NCBI RefSeq assembly: GCF_006539925.1
Contig: NZ_BJNY01000001.1
Location: 1 to 64,000 of the forward strand
Direction: 5' to 3'
Length of the DNA stretch: 64,000 nt
Source of the DNA: Glutamicibacter uratoxydans
Lineage (GTDB): Bacteria; Actinomycetota; Actinomycetes; Actinomycetales; Micrococcaceae
The translations under genes were made by a program, and so were the position numbers. Below the pieces are notes generated by a model that ran no database searches, had not been told where the DNA came from, and worked only from the letters and a program-made list of their open reading frames with translations. Of this stretch, positions 15,789 through 22,651 are shown piece by piece; the stretch's first letter is position 1, and the number at the start of each line of letters is the position of its first letter.

Positions 15789-16034
15789 TTATGCCACCTC
15801 AAATTCTTCGATAGCGTAAGACGTGAACCGGGATACGACGTCAAGTTCGCCAACGTACCCACATAGGGCACACTTCTCAACGCCACGATTACCGCGCAAA
15901 CCCTCCGCGACAACAACGCGATCATCCGGCAGCAGGGACAATGCGTCACCATTCAACATGCCAGACTCAAGAGCTTCATAGCAGAGCTCACAGCACAGAC
16001 CAGTTTCCTGAGCCTGCAAATACTTTTTAGACAT
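15789..16034 (-). CDS. small zinc-ribbon-like protein (81 aa)
   Basis: Starts MSKKYLQAQETGLCCELC. Two CxxC knuckles (CELC near residue 16 and CALC near residue 57) suggest a zinc ribbon. Start chosen at the ATG after GGAAGGTGTTTGTG, since the longer frame runs over an operator. Function unknown, perhaps a small regulator. Confidence 0.65.
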   Translation of the reverse strand: MSKKYLQAQETGLCCELCYEALESGMLNGDALSLLPDDRVVVAEGLRGNRGVEKCALCGYVGELDVVSRFTSYAIEEFEVA

Positions 16035-16091
16035 CACAAACACCTTCCAAGTGTTCCCAATTTGCGCATTTGTCAACGCATATCGGCCCAT

Positions 16092-16110
16092 GACACGACA
16101 ATGACTAGTC
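16092..16110. promoter_or_regulatory. putative repressor operator
   Basis: GACACGAC AAT GACTAGTC, upstream of the 15789-16034 gene. The left half is degenerate; the right half is the common GACTAGTC palindrome. Confidence 0.5.
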
Positions 16111-16208
16111 ACGTCATGAGTCGACAAACGACTAACAACTACTTAGAGCTATGTCGCGGTTCAACAATGCAGTCGCCCCGCCGACCGGATACCTAAACGC
16201 CTTGAGAG

Positions 16209-16442
16209 TCATAACTGACTCACCAGCTCTTCAGCCTCAAGGAAGTTCCCCGTATGGTGCGAACCGCAAGCGCCACAATCCGAGCGCTTGAACTCAGGTT
16301 CAACATCCTTGACCACGATCAAACCAACCTCGCCCATCGAAGGGTTTTCGGGTATGGCCTCACCGTTTGCAAGCAATTCGGCGCAATCTTGGCATAGGTC
16401 AAGCATGACCCAGCTATCATTTTTCTCCGACAAGTCGGACAC
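16209..16442 (-). CDS. small Cys-containing protein (77 aa)
   Basis: GTG start behind GAAGGTAG. The product has LCQDCAEL and SDCGACGSHH, four cysteines and two histidines arranged like a treble-clef or zinc ribbon. A palindrome (GACAAGTC, 16429-16436) overlaps its first codons and the leader element lies at 16458-16480. It is the first gene of the leftward early region. Confidence 0.65.
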   Translation of the reverse strand: MSDLSEKNDSWVMLDLCQDCAELLANGEAIPENPSMGEVGLIVVKDVEPEFKRSDCGACGSHHTGNFLEAEELVSQL

Positions 16443-16490
16443 CTACCTTCATTTTTTGAATTGTTATTAGTCATTAGTATGACTAAGCAA

Positions 16491-16508
16491 GACACGTCGT
16501 GACGTGCC
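16491..16508. promoter_or_regulatory. putative repressor operator (degenerate)
   Basis: GACACGTC GT GACGTGCC, upstream of the 16209-16442 gene. It follows the two-palindrome, 10-bp pattern with one mismatched half. Confidence 0.45.
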
Positions 16509-16546
16509 ACACTTGGCTACACTAATACCCATCAATTGAGTAGATA

Positions 16547-16612
16547 TTTTAGGTTTTTGGAAACTGACTAGAGACTCTACAAAGTGCCTAGTCAGTAACC
16601 AAAACTCTAAAA
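16547..16612. repeat. long imperfect inverted repeat (25-nt arms)
   Basis: The arms at 16547-16571 and 16588-16612 pair over nearly their whole length. The inner 9 bp (ACTGACTAG with CTAGTCAGT) is perfect and the outer TTTTAG/TTTTGG stretches match with small interruptions. It lies in front of the early leftward genes. It could be a terminator insulating that region or a structured protein-binding site. Confidence 0.55.
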
Positions 16613-17748
16613 ATCACACTTGAACTGTTTTTACTAGCAACAACGTTTACCGTGTACAGATAAACGGCCATTCACCTATTGGATCTGACTAGCCGGACTT
16701 TGCCTTTAGCCTACTGTTACCGTGTAGCAATAACTTGCACTTCTAGAGTGTTTGTTATCCCCGTATTTCTACGTTCAGTGTGTATTAAGTTCTCAAACAA
16801 CAAGCGCCAAATCTAGTTCCCGTACCGCCCAAACCCAAGACCAAATCCTTGAATCGAAACAGTAGATCTATTTATTTAGCTACCCCCGCGAACTTTGAAA
16901 CTCTGTCACCGTTTCGTTTGCGTCCTTGGCGATGAATCAATCATGGCATGAGTGGCTGGACATGTCTAGCCACTTTCTCGCAGAAACGGAGTTTTTGCAT
17001 GACTGGACATGTCTAGTAGCCAGTATTTAAGCGGAAAAAACTTTTTCAAATAATCTGAATGTAGAAACTATTGGCGACCATATGCGCCCATATTAGCCAC
17101 CGAATGCACATGGTCTATATGGCCACCTAAGCCACTAACGCGCCCATGATGCACCCCTAAAGACTCCATGCACCTTAGAAGCGCTCACGGTGCCCACCGA
17201 GCGCCTAAGGATGGCTACGCGCTAAAACATGGTAATCCGCAGCAGAACATTGTACCAATGATTGTATTAGCCGGCCAAACCAGAAACTGCCGCCCCGCGG
17301 ATTATCCACGCGATAAGCGAACCGTCAAGTCATTGGACCTGACAAAGAATGTGACAATACGCACGCCTGCTAGGTGTTGACACGCGCCCACAGCCACCAC
17401 TAACGTTCACGCGCGCCACACGTCACGCACGCAACGCGCATAGGCTTGGCCACTCAGAGGGCACAGAACGCGCTCTAAGAGCCTCGCACAGCCCATGATG
17501 CATAAACACTCACACGCGCACCGCAAGGCGCTTAGAAGTGCCATAGAAGCCCGCAGAGAGCACCTAGAAGGGTGGGGGGAGTCCCCGAAGGCCGAAACCG
17601 ACTTGACCGCACGTAGTCAGCGTTCTTATTTTTGTACGGGTTTCCAAAGCCTTCAGAACGCTCTCTAAGCGACGATCAACGCACTGGACGCCCAATCACC
17701 CGCGAGAACCCTGCGGGGCTGTCAGAATGGCGCACAAGGCTTGCGGAG
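16613..17748. other. 1.1-kb region without a convincing gene
   Basis: Two direct repeats of 'TTACCGTGTA' with flanking TAA (16645-16665 and 16715-16735) and two palindromes (16956-17016) lie in the left part. The right part (17.1-17.6 kb) is rich in GCGC and CTTAGAA/CCTAAGG fragments, and CCCATGATGCA occurs twice. Plus-strand frames of 70-95 codons are present but have no ribosome binding site or protein-like composition. I see no gene. Confidence 0.5.
16956..17016. promoter_or_regulatory. two copies of CTGGACATGTCTAG
   Basis: The 14-mer CTGGACATGTCTAG occurs at 16956-16969 and 17003-17016, 47 bp apart. The first sits in a near-perfect 20-bp palindrome (16953-16972). The core GACATGTC is the same as in the paired operators at xis and int. 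The sites lie in a non-coding stretch, so they may be stoperators or silencing sites. Confidence 0.5.
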
Positions 17749-18111
17749 CTACCAACCTTCAGGCAGCCTCGCGTCCTTGAACTTGCCGGCAATGGGTTGA
17801 AACTCGGTGCAAAGATTCTGGAACGTCGCATGCATGACGAGCGTTCGGTCAACCGTGCCAAAGCCCATGTCGCGCAACAGCTGCTCGTACTCAGCCAGCC
17901 TGGACGCTGGATCATCTGAAGACCTGAGGTCGCCACAAACCCTTTGACCGAACTCAAGAGCACCCATGACGTCCTTATTCTTCTTGTACCCAAAGCCTTG
18001 GAGACGATTCACGAACGCCACATCGGCCTCAGACATGCGAGGCTCGATTGAGCAGGCCGAGACGCCCGAAAGGATGCCCAGACCAAGACCAATGGCGAGA
18101 AGCTTCTTCAA
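17749..18111 (-). CDS. prophage lipoprotein, DUF732-like (120 aa)
   Basis: Signal MKKLLAIGLGLGILSGVSAC with lipobox VSAC. The mature domain 'DVAFVNRLQGFGYKKN...GQRVCGDL' and the later 'LCTEF' follow the DUF732 pattern common in actinobacterial secreted proteins (a short helical domain with two conserved cysteines). It sits alone between two non-coding stretches near the immunity region. Lysogenic expression and superinfection exclusion are plausible but unproven. Confidence 0.75.
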   Translation of the reverse strand: MKKLLAIGLGLGILSGVSACSIEPRMSEADVAFVNRLQGFGYKKNKDVMGALEFGQRVCGDLRSSDDPASRLAEYEQLLRDMGFGTVDRTLVMHATFQNLCTEFQPIAGKFKDARLPEGW

Positions 18112-18201
18112 AGATTTTCCTAACGAGTGAAGCGCTGAGACGGATGCACACCCTTATCCCAATGGAGGGGGTTTGGGGGTGGCGTATAGACGTTAAAGCC
18201 T

Positions 18202-18388
18202 TTAACGATCTAAACGTCCTTTACAAGAATCTCTTAAGAGATTCTACTTAAACGCTTAAACGTGTTAACGACTTATAAGTACCTTAACGACTTTAACGTT
18301 CCTATACGAATCCTATAAGTAATCCTTACCTTTCCTAAAGGGTTACTTAACAACGTAAACGACCTATACGCCTTTAAGGCTGTATACG
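18202..18388. repeat. iteron-like array of TWWACG hexamers with a 20-bp palindrome
   Basis: Eleven copies of T[AT][AT]ACG in the same orientation lie within 187 bp (starts 18202, 18211, 18249, 18257, 18265, 18284, 18293, 18303, 18356, 18365, 18383). A perfect 20-bp palindrome centred on CTTAAG spans 18226-18245, and CTTATAAG/CTATAAG motifs are interspersed. The region is AT-rich and non-coding. A replication origin or multi-site regulatory region is inferred. Confidence 0.55.
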
Positions 18389-18738
18389 TCGCTTCTTGGT
18401 GTTTTGGATTTGGTCTAGGAATTTTTTGGTACTTGGATTTGGCCTATGTGCTCCTGAGAAGCATTCACACACTCATACCAATGGAAAAGCAAATAAGCCT
18501 TTAAAGCTTTTAGGGTTTCCTCCACATGACCTTCAGAAGGTATGGGTTGACCTGAGCTCCTTTAAGACTCCCAGTATTTCTTTTGTTCCTTTCTGGTACT
18601 GGTTGAGGCTTTGGTTGAGCGTCTAGGTCATGTGGAGGGATTGATTTGGTCGAGGGGTTGTTACGGCAGTGTGGCCGCGCAATCGTTCCTGCGGGTTCCC
18701 GGTGCGCAATCCCTTGACTGCAACTTTGTTATTCGTCA
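18389..18738. other. non-coding region with a spaced 13-bp inverted repeat
   Basis: CCTCCACATGACC (18519-18531) is exactly complementary to 18626-18638, with 94 bp between. Two similar 'TTGGATTTGG' stretches occur near 18405 and 18435. A 76-codon plus frame spans the region but is Trp/Phe/Leu-rich and lacks a ribosome binding site, so I do not call a gene. Confidence 0.45.
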
Positions 18739-19110
18739 TTAAAGGTCGCCGTACTTTCGGACATAAGCGTCGACTTTTTTGAGTAGCTGCTTGTTCTCGT
18801 ATTTGAGCTCTTCGTAGCGTCGAAGTCGCTCCATGACTTCCATTCCGAGGTCAACGCCGTGGGCGTCGTGGAGGTCATTTCGCTTGATGGTTGGCGCTTC
18901 GCCCGACACAGCTGCCTTGAGTCGCTTGATGATCCCGTCTGGTGGCGTTGTCACCCCTGTTTCCCAGCGACTGTAGGTGCGGTACGAAACCCCCATTCGT
19001 TCGGCCATGTCTACTTGCCTGAGCTTGGCGTCGGTTCGAATCCTTTTGATTTCGTCGGCAAGGCCGTAAACATCTTTCTGCATGTCACTTATGGTGTCAT
19101 GACTTGTCAT
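18739..19110 (-). CDS. XRE-family repressor, probable immunity repressor (123 aa)
   Basis: Residues about 18-60 form a helix-turn-helix domain: 'IKRIRTDAKLRQVDMAERMGVSYRTYSRWETG' spread over the usual XRE spacing. The C-terminal half is a coiled coil (ERLRRYEELKYENKQLLKK), likely for dimerisation. There is no peptidase or cleavage site, so induction would not be LexA-like. The start at MTSHDTI was chosen because an operator-like palindrome covers its first codons, as at xis; MQKDV nine residues later is an alternative. It is divergent from the MazG-like gene. Confidence 0.72.
   Translation of the reverse strand: MTSHDTISDMQKDVYGLADEIKRIRTDAKLRQVDMAERMGVSYRTYSRWETGVTTPPDGIIKRLKAAVSGEAPTIKRNDLHDAHGVDLGMEVMERLRRYEELKYENKQLLKKVDAYVRKYGDL
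19093..19108. promoter_or_regulatory. operator between repressor and rightward genes
   Basis: GGTGTC AT GACTTGTC overlaps the repressor start codon and lies 20-35 bp before the rightward MazG-like gene. GACTTGTC also occurs at 14647. The position fits autoregulation plus control of rightward transcription. Confidence 0.5.
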
Positions 19111-19128
19111 CTGTTGCAAAGGAACACT

Positions 19129-19581
19129 TTGAATACATCTCTGCGTGTCGCGGAATTTCATGAGGCCTTCGGGCATCCGGTTCGTTTAAAACCTCAGGTC
19201 ATCCCCACTTCTCAAGAGGCGTGGTTGGCTTTTCTGTTAATTGCGGAAGAGCTTCAGGAGCTGGCTGATGCGTTGTTTGATGGATCGGTCAATGTCGCGC
19301 CGCGTGTCGACTCTGACGGATTGAAGTACAACCCGGACCTGGTGGCTGTGGCTGACGCTGTTGGCGATCTTGATGTGGTCGTGAATGGTGCTGGCATCCG
19401 TCACGGTTTCCCGATGGACACGTTGGGCGCTGAGATTCATCGAAGCAACATGTCGAAGTTGGGCGCTGATGGTAAGCCGGTTTACTCGCGCGGCATGGAG
19501 CTTGATGGCAAGCCTGAGGGCAAGATCTTGAAGTCTGAGCTGTTCGTGGAGCCGGACATTGTGAAGGCGCTGGCACTTTGA
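19129..19581 (+). CDS. MazG/HisE-like nucleotide pyrophosphohydrolase (150 aa)
   Basis: The helical pattern 'LLIAEELQELADAL' (E-E-x-x-E metal site) followed by 'DAVGDLDVVVNGAG' is the core of the MazG/phosphoribosyl-ATP pyrophosphohydrolase fold. The C-terminus has the phage-type 'MSKLGADGKPVYSRGMELDG'. Such enzymes hydrolyse NTPs or alarmone-type nucleotides. Start set at TTG, 5 bases after AAAGGA; a longer in-frame extension would run antisense through the repressor gene and is rejected. First gene of the rightward operon. Confidence 0.75.
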   Translation: MNTSLRVAEFHEAFGHPVRLKPQVIPTSQEAWLAFLLIAEELQELADALFDGSVNVAPRVDSDGLKYNPDLVAVADAVGDLDVVVNGAGIRHGFPMDTLGAEIHRSNMSKLGADGKPVYSRGMELDGKPEGKILKSELFVEPDIVKALAL

Positions 19582-20006
19582 TCGAACACTTCCGAGTGTC
19601 GCACAGGGATGAGGGTGTGCGCCGTGAGGTGATCGTTCACATCTATGAGTCGGTCGAAGCTCTTCGCAAGGCTGCGTTGCGCCATACGGGCGAGGATCAC
19701 AGTGAGGCTGACGGGCTCATGAACTCGTACGGGTATCGCTTCAGTGAGGACAAGGTTGAGGAAACTCCCGGCCCTCTGGGGCTTGTGATGCTTCATGTTG
19801 ATCGTCTGACTGTTGAGGTCATTGCTCATGAGATGACTCATGCTGCGATGCACCAGTACTTCTCGGTGAATCCTTGTGACCCGCTGACGCCTGTGCTTGA
19901 CCACATGGATGGTGGCAATGAGTCTGTTGCGTACTTCGTTGGCGCGTGGACGGCCAAGACGATCACTGAGTTACATAGGCGCGGTTATTCGGTGGCCACT
20001 AGTTGA
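19578..20006 (+). CDS. zincin-like metalloprotease domain protein (142 aa)
   Basis: TTG start overlapping the upstream stop. The motif AHEMTHAAMHQYF provides HExxH zinc ligands, and NESVAYFVGAW downstream supplies a possible third-ligand glutamate. Length is that of a minimal zincin domain. Substrate unknown; related phage proteins lie between early genes and terminase. Confidence 0.65.
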   Translation: MIEHFRVSHRDEGVRREVIVHIYESVEALRKAALRHTGEDHSEADGLMNSYGYRFSEDKVEETPGPLGLVMLHVDRLTVEVIAHEMTHAAMHQYFSVNPCDPLTPVLDHMDGGNESVAYFVGAWTAKTITELHRRGYSVATS

Positions 20007-20017
20007 TTGGGATTTAC

Positions 20018-20107
20018 ATGATTTACCCGTGGTACGTCTACAAGGCGTGGCTGAACGTGAAGTGGTTCGAGGTTAGGCGCTGGTTGTGTGGCTTGGTCGA
20101 CAAGTAA
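20018..20107 (+). CDS. Trp/Lys-rich microprotein (29 aa)
   Basis: Frame MIYPWYVYKAWLNVKW... ending CGLVDK, amphipathic and rich in Trp and Tyr. Its 3' end overlaps the HNH start and it begins 12 bases after the metalloprotease stop (an in-frame TTG at 20003 would overlap it). Coupling is the only support for expression. Confidence 0.45.
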   Translation: MIYPWYVYKAWLNVKWFEVRRWLCGLVDK

Positions 20108-20447
20108 TCGCAAAGAGTCTTTGCCGGCGAATTGGCCTGAGCTTCGCGCTGCTGTTCTTGGGCGAGCCGGTGGGCGTTGTGAAGCCCGTAAGCGTGATGG
20201 CCGTCGATGCTGGGACTCCGGCAATCAAGTAGACCACATCATTCCTCACGCTGAGGGCGGGGGAGACGAGCTCTCCAACCTGCAACTACTTTGCCAATGG
20301 CATCACAATCGCAAGTCTTCTGCCGAGGGTGGCCGTGGCTATCAGCGGAACATGGCGAAGCTTCGAGCTTCGATTAGGCGTGAGCCTGAAATGCACAAAC
20401 TAATCCCTAAGTGCGAGGCTGTTCCGCGCGCTCATAAGGGTTTCTGA
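20088..20447 (+). CDS. HNH endonuclease near the terminase genes (119 aa)
   Basis: GTG start. Residues about 30-75 contain the zinc-bound HNH fold: 'GRCEARKRDGRRC' then 'QVDHIIPHAEGG' and 'NLQLLCQWHHNRKS', with the catalytic His in VDHI. HNH proteins directly upstream of terminase subunits commonly take part in DNA packaging and cos cleavage, as in HK97-like phages. Here that role is inferred from context. Confidence 0.88.
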   Translation: MAWSTSNRKESLPANWPELRAAVLGRAGGRCEARKRDGRRCWDSGNQVDHIIPHAEGGGDELSNLQLLCQWHHNRKSSAEGGRGYQRNMAKLRASIRREPEMHKLIPKCEAVPRAHKGF

Positions 20448-20468
20448 CACCTGTTAGGAGGGTGGAAC

Positions 20469-20897
20469 ATGGGAGTTCGTGGCCCAATGCCGAAGCGTTC
20501 TGAAGAGCGTACTCGGCGTAACGCGACCGGCGAAGATGGTGTCGCCCTCAAGAAGGGTGTCGCCCTTGACTATGAGTGGCGTGCCCCTAATCCAAATTGG
20601 GACGATGCGGTTCGTAATTTGTATGAGTCGCTGAGCCAGTCGGGCATGGCGGCTTATTACCAGCAGACGGACGCTGATTATGCGTGGTTGATCTGCGATG
20701 AGTTCGATGGTTATCGGAAGAGTGATCGCAAGAGTGCGGTCATGTTCAGTGGCCTGATTAGCTCATTGGCTGGTCTTGGCATCACTGAGGGTGAGCGTCG
20801 ACGGATTCATATCGAGCTTGACGCGCCTGTGGCTGAGGTCAAGTCTGCTGGCGTTGTGGCTATTGAGGATTATCGAAAGCAGCTAGGGGTCGCCTGA
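20469..20897 (+). CDS. terS: terminase small subunit (142 aa)
   Basis: Starts MGVRGPMPKRSEERTRRN, the basic opening typical of actinobacteriophage small terminases. A helical middle and a final segment near 'ITEGERRRIHIELD' agree. It precedes the large subunit and follows HNH. The ATG follows TAGGAGGGTGGAAC, a strong ribosome binding site. It recognises the packaging start in the DNA. Confidence 0.85.
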   Translation: MGVRGPMPKRSEERTRRNATGEDGVALKKGVALDYEWRAPNPNWDDAVRNLYESLSQSGMAAYYQQTDADYAWLICDEFDGYRKSDRKSAVMFSGLISSLAGLGITEGERRRIHIELDAPVAEVKSAGVVAIEDYRKQLGVA

Positions 20898-20938
20898 TTG
20901 GGGTGGCTCCTTTTGCGTATCAGGGGAGGGGGTGATGA

Positions 20939-21268
20939 TTTATTCCATCCCTAGACCTGACGAAGATTGAGCCGAGTGTTGAGAACGCTCGCAAGTATTT
21001 TCCCCCTAGTTACATTGGCCCATCGTGGGCGCGTAACGATGATGGCTCTTGGGTTCTTCCCGAGTACACGCTTGGCTGGCAGATTGCCGCTTGGTGTTCT
21101 GACTGGCTGAAGCATCCTACTGAGACTGACGAGAACGGCAATGAGCTGCCTTGGCGGTTTACGCCGGAACAGCTTCGACTCCTGTTGCACATCTACGCTG
21201 TCACGGAGACTGGTGAGTTCAAGTATCGAAAGATATTTCTCCAGCGCCTCAAGGGTTGGGGTAAGTGA
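20939..21268 (+). pseudogene. terL: terminase large subunit, N-terminal part, frame-disrupted
   Basis: The frame encodes the usual N-terminal part of TerL (KYFPPSYIGPSW, GWQIAAWCSDWL, PEQLRLLLHIYAV) up to the Walker A motif LKGWGK. It then stops at TGA (21266). Expected continuation DPLAAV is present 5 nt downstream in another frame. The 5' end lacks ATG/GTG/TTG: two TGA codons precede TTT ATT CCA, so it either uses ATT at 20942 behind AGGGGAGGGGG or has lost one T. Called disrupted; sequencing error is an alternative. Confidence 0.75.
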
Positions 21269-22641
21269 ATGACCCCTTAGCGGCGGTCATTACTTTGGTC
21301 GAGCTTATCGGCCCGTCGCAGTTTTCCCATTGGGACGACAACGGCTTGCCTGTTGGTAAGAATCATCCGATTGCTTATGTGCAGTTGGCTGCTGTTTCGT
21401 TGTCTCAGACTGAGAACACGCGCGACATGTACCCGGCGATTTTGCCGAAGAGTACGATCCAGCATTTCAAGTTGGACGTGCAGAAGGAAATTATTTACGC
21501 GCCTGGTGGTCGTAAGATTCGTGCCGTTGCTGCCAACCCTAAATCCAATGAGGGTGGCCGTGTGACCATGCTGGTTGCTAATGAGCCTCATCACTGGACG
21601 CCGACTAATGGTGGCCGAAAGTTCTATCAGACGGCTTCTCGTAACCTTGCCAAGACGCAAGGTCGGTTGCTGGTTATCACTAACGCTTTCGAGCCTGGTG
21701 AAGAGTCTGTTGCTGAAGTTATTCGTAACGACCAGGAGAAGTATTGGGCTGGGCAGACGCTAACGTCTGACTGGCTTTACGACTCTATTGAAGCTCCTGA
21801 TAACGCCCCGTGCACGATTGATTGGGCTCCGTTCATTGTTGACCAGATCAAGGGCGATGCTCATTGGTTGGACACGAAGACGGTTGTGTCGGAGATGCAG
21901 GATTCGTCGATCCCTCTTTCTGAGCATCGGCGCTTCTGGTACAACGCGATTGTCACCGCCGAGGATTCCTTCTTCAGTGTTTCCGAGTGGGACGGCGCTA
22001 AGGCTGAGTCGACTCTTGGAACTGTTGAAGACCTGCGCAAGGGCGATGAGATTGTTCTCGGCTTCGACGGCGGTAAGACGGATGATGCTACCGCGCTGGT
22101 GGCTATTCGCATCAAGGATCGTCTGATGGTTCCGCTGCTGGTTGAGCAGAAGCCTGACGGGCCTCTCGGGGAGAACTGGGAAGTTGACCGCATCCTTGTT
22201 GACGAAGCTGTTAGGCGCGCGTTTGCGGACTACACGGTTCGGGCGTTCTTCGCGGACGTGAACTTGTGGGAGTCCTACATCATGGAATGGTCTGAAACCT
22301 ACCGTGAGGTTCTGGCGGTTCGCGCCACTGATAAGTCTTCTGTCGGCTGGGATATGCGTGGTTCTCGTGAGGTTATCTCACGGGGCTGGGAGGCATTCTA
22401 CGGGGCTATCAAGGATGGCTCCATCAAACATAACGGCGACAAGATTCTGAGGGTTCACGCGCTGAATGCGAAGCGTGGCCATAACGGTAAAGGTCTTATC
22501 GCTCGTAAAGAGAACCCTGAGTCGCCTCGAAAGATCGACGTGATGGTTGCTGGGTATGTCGCCTTCATGGCGCTCTCTCGCTATTTGGAGAAGGGCAAGC
22601 GCCCTCAGAAGCAATACAAGCGTCGAATGATGCAGGGCTGA
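21265..22641 (+). CDS. terL: terminase large subunit, C-terminal part (ATPase remainder and nuclease, 458 aa)
   Basis: The frame opens with GTG AAT GAC and continues DPLAAVITLVELIGP, the residues after the Walker A lysine. It contains later ATPase motifs and an RNase-H-like nuclease domain (GFDGGKTDDATALVAI near residue 270 with catalytic-type aspartates, FFADVNLW, and KIDVMVAGYVAF). In related phages this is one gene with the preceding segment; here five bases (21266-21270) split it. As written, no single protein would have an intact P-loop. Confidence 0.88.
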   Translation: MNDPLAAVITLVELIGPSQFSHWDDNGLPVGKNHPIAYVQLAAVSLSQTENTRDMYPAILPKSTIQHFKLDVQKEIIYAPGGRKIRAVAANPKSNEGGRVTMLVANEPHHWTPTNGGRKFYQTASRNLAKTQGRLLVITNAFEPGEESVAEVIRNDQEKYWAGQTLTSDWLYDSIEAPDNAPCTIDWAPFIVDQIKGDAHWLDTKTVVSEMQDSSIPLSEHRRFWYNAIVTAEDSFFSVSEWDGAKAESTLGTVEDLRKGDEIVLGFDGGKTDDATALVAIRIKDRLMVPLLVEQKPDGPLGENWEVDRILVDEAVRRAFADYTVRAFFADVNLWESYIMEWSETYREVLAVRATDKSSVGWDMRGSREVISRGWEAFYGAIKDGSIKHNGDKILRVHALNAKRGHNGKGLIARKENPESPRKIDVMVAGYVAFMALSRYLEKGKRPQKQYKRRMMQG

Positions 22642-22651
22642 GGATTCTATT

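Noticed and set aside
17168-17919. Plus-strand frames of 70 and 95 codons in the non-coding hub
   Set aside because: No ribosome binding site and low-complexity basic composition; the second is antisense to the lipoprotein gene.
18202-18388. CRISPR array
   Set aside because: Hexamers are irregularly spaced, there are no equal spacers, and no cas genes are present apart from a phage Cas4-like exonuclease.
18396-18626. 76-codon plus-strand frame
   Set aside because: Trp/Phe/Leu-rich composition unlike the neighbours, no ribosome binding site, and it crosses the 13-bp inverted repeat.
18859-19128. Long upstream extension of the MazG-like gene
   Set aside because: It would run through the repressor gene in antisense; the TTG at 19129 has a proper AAAGGA site.
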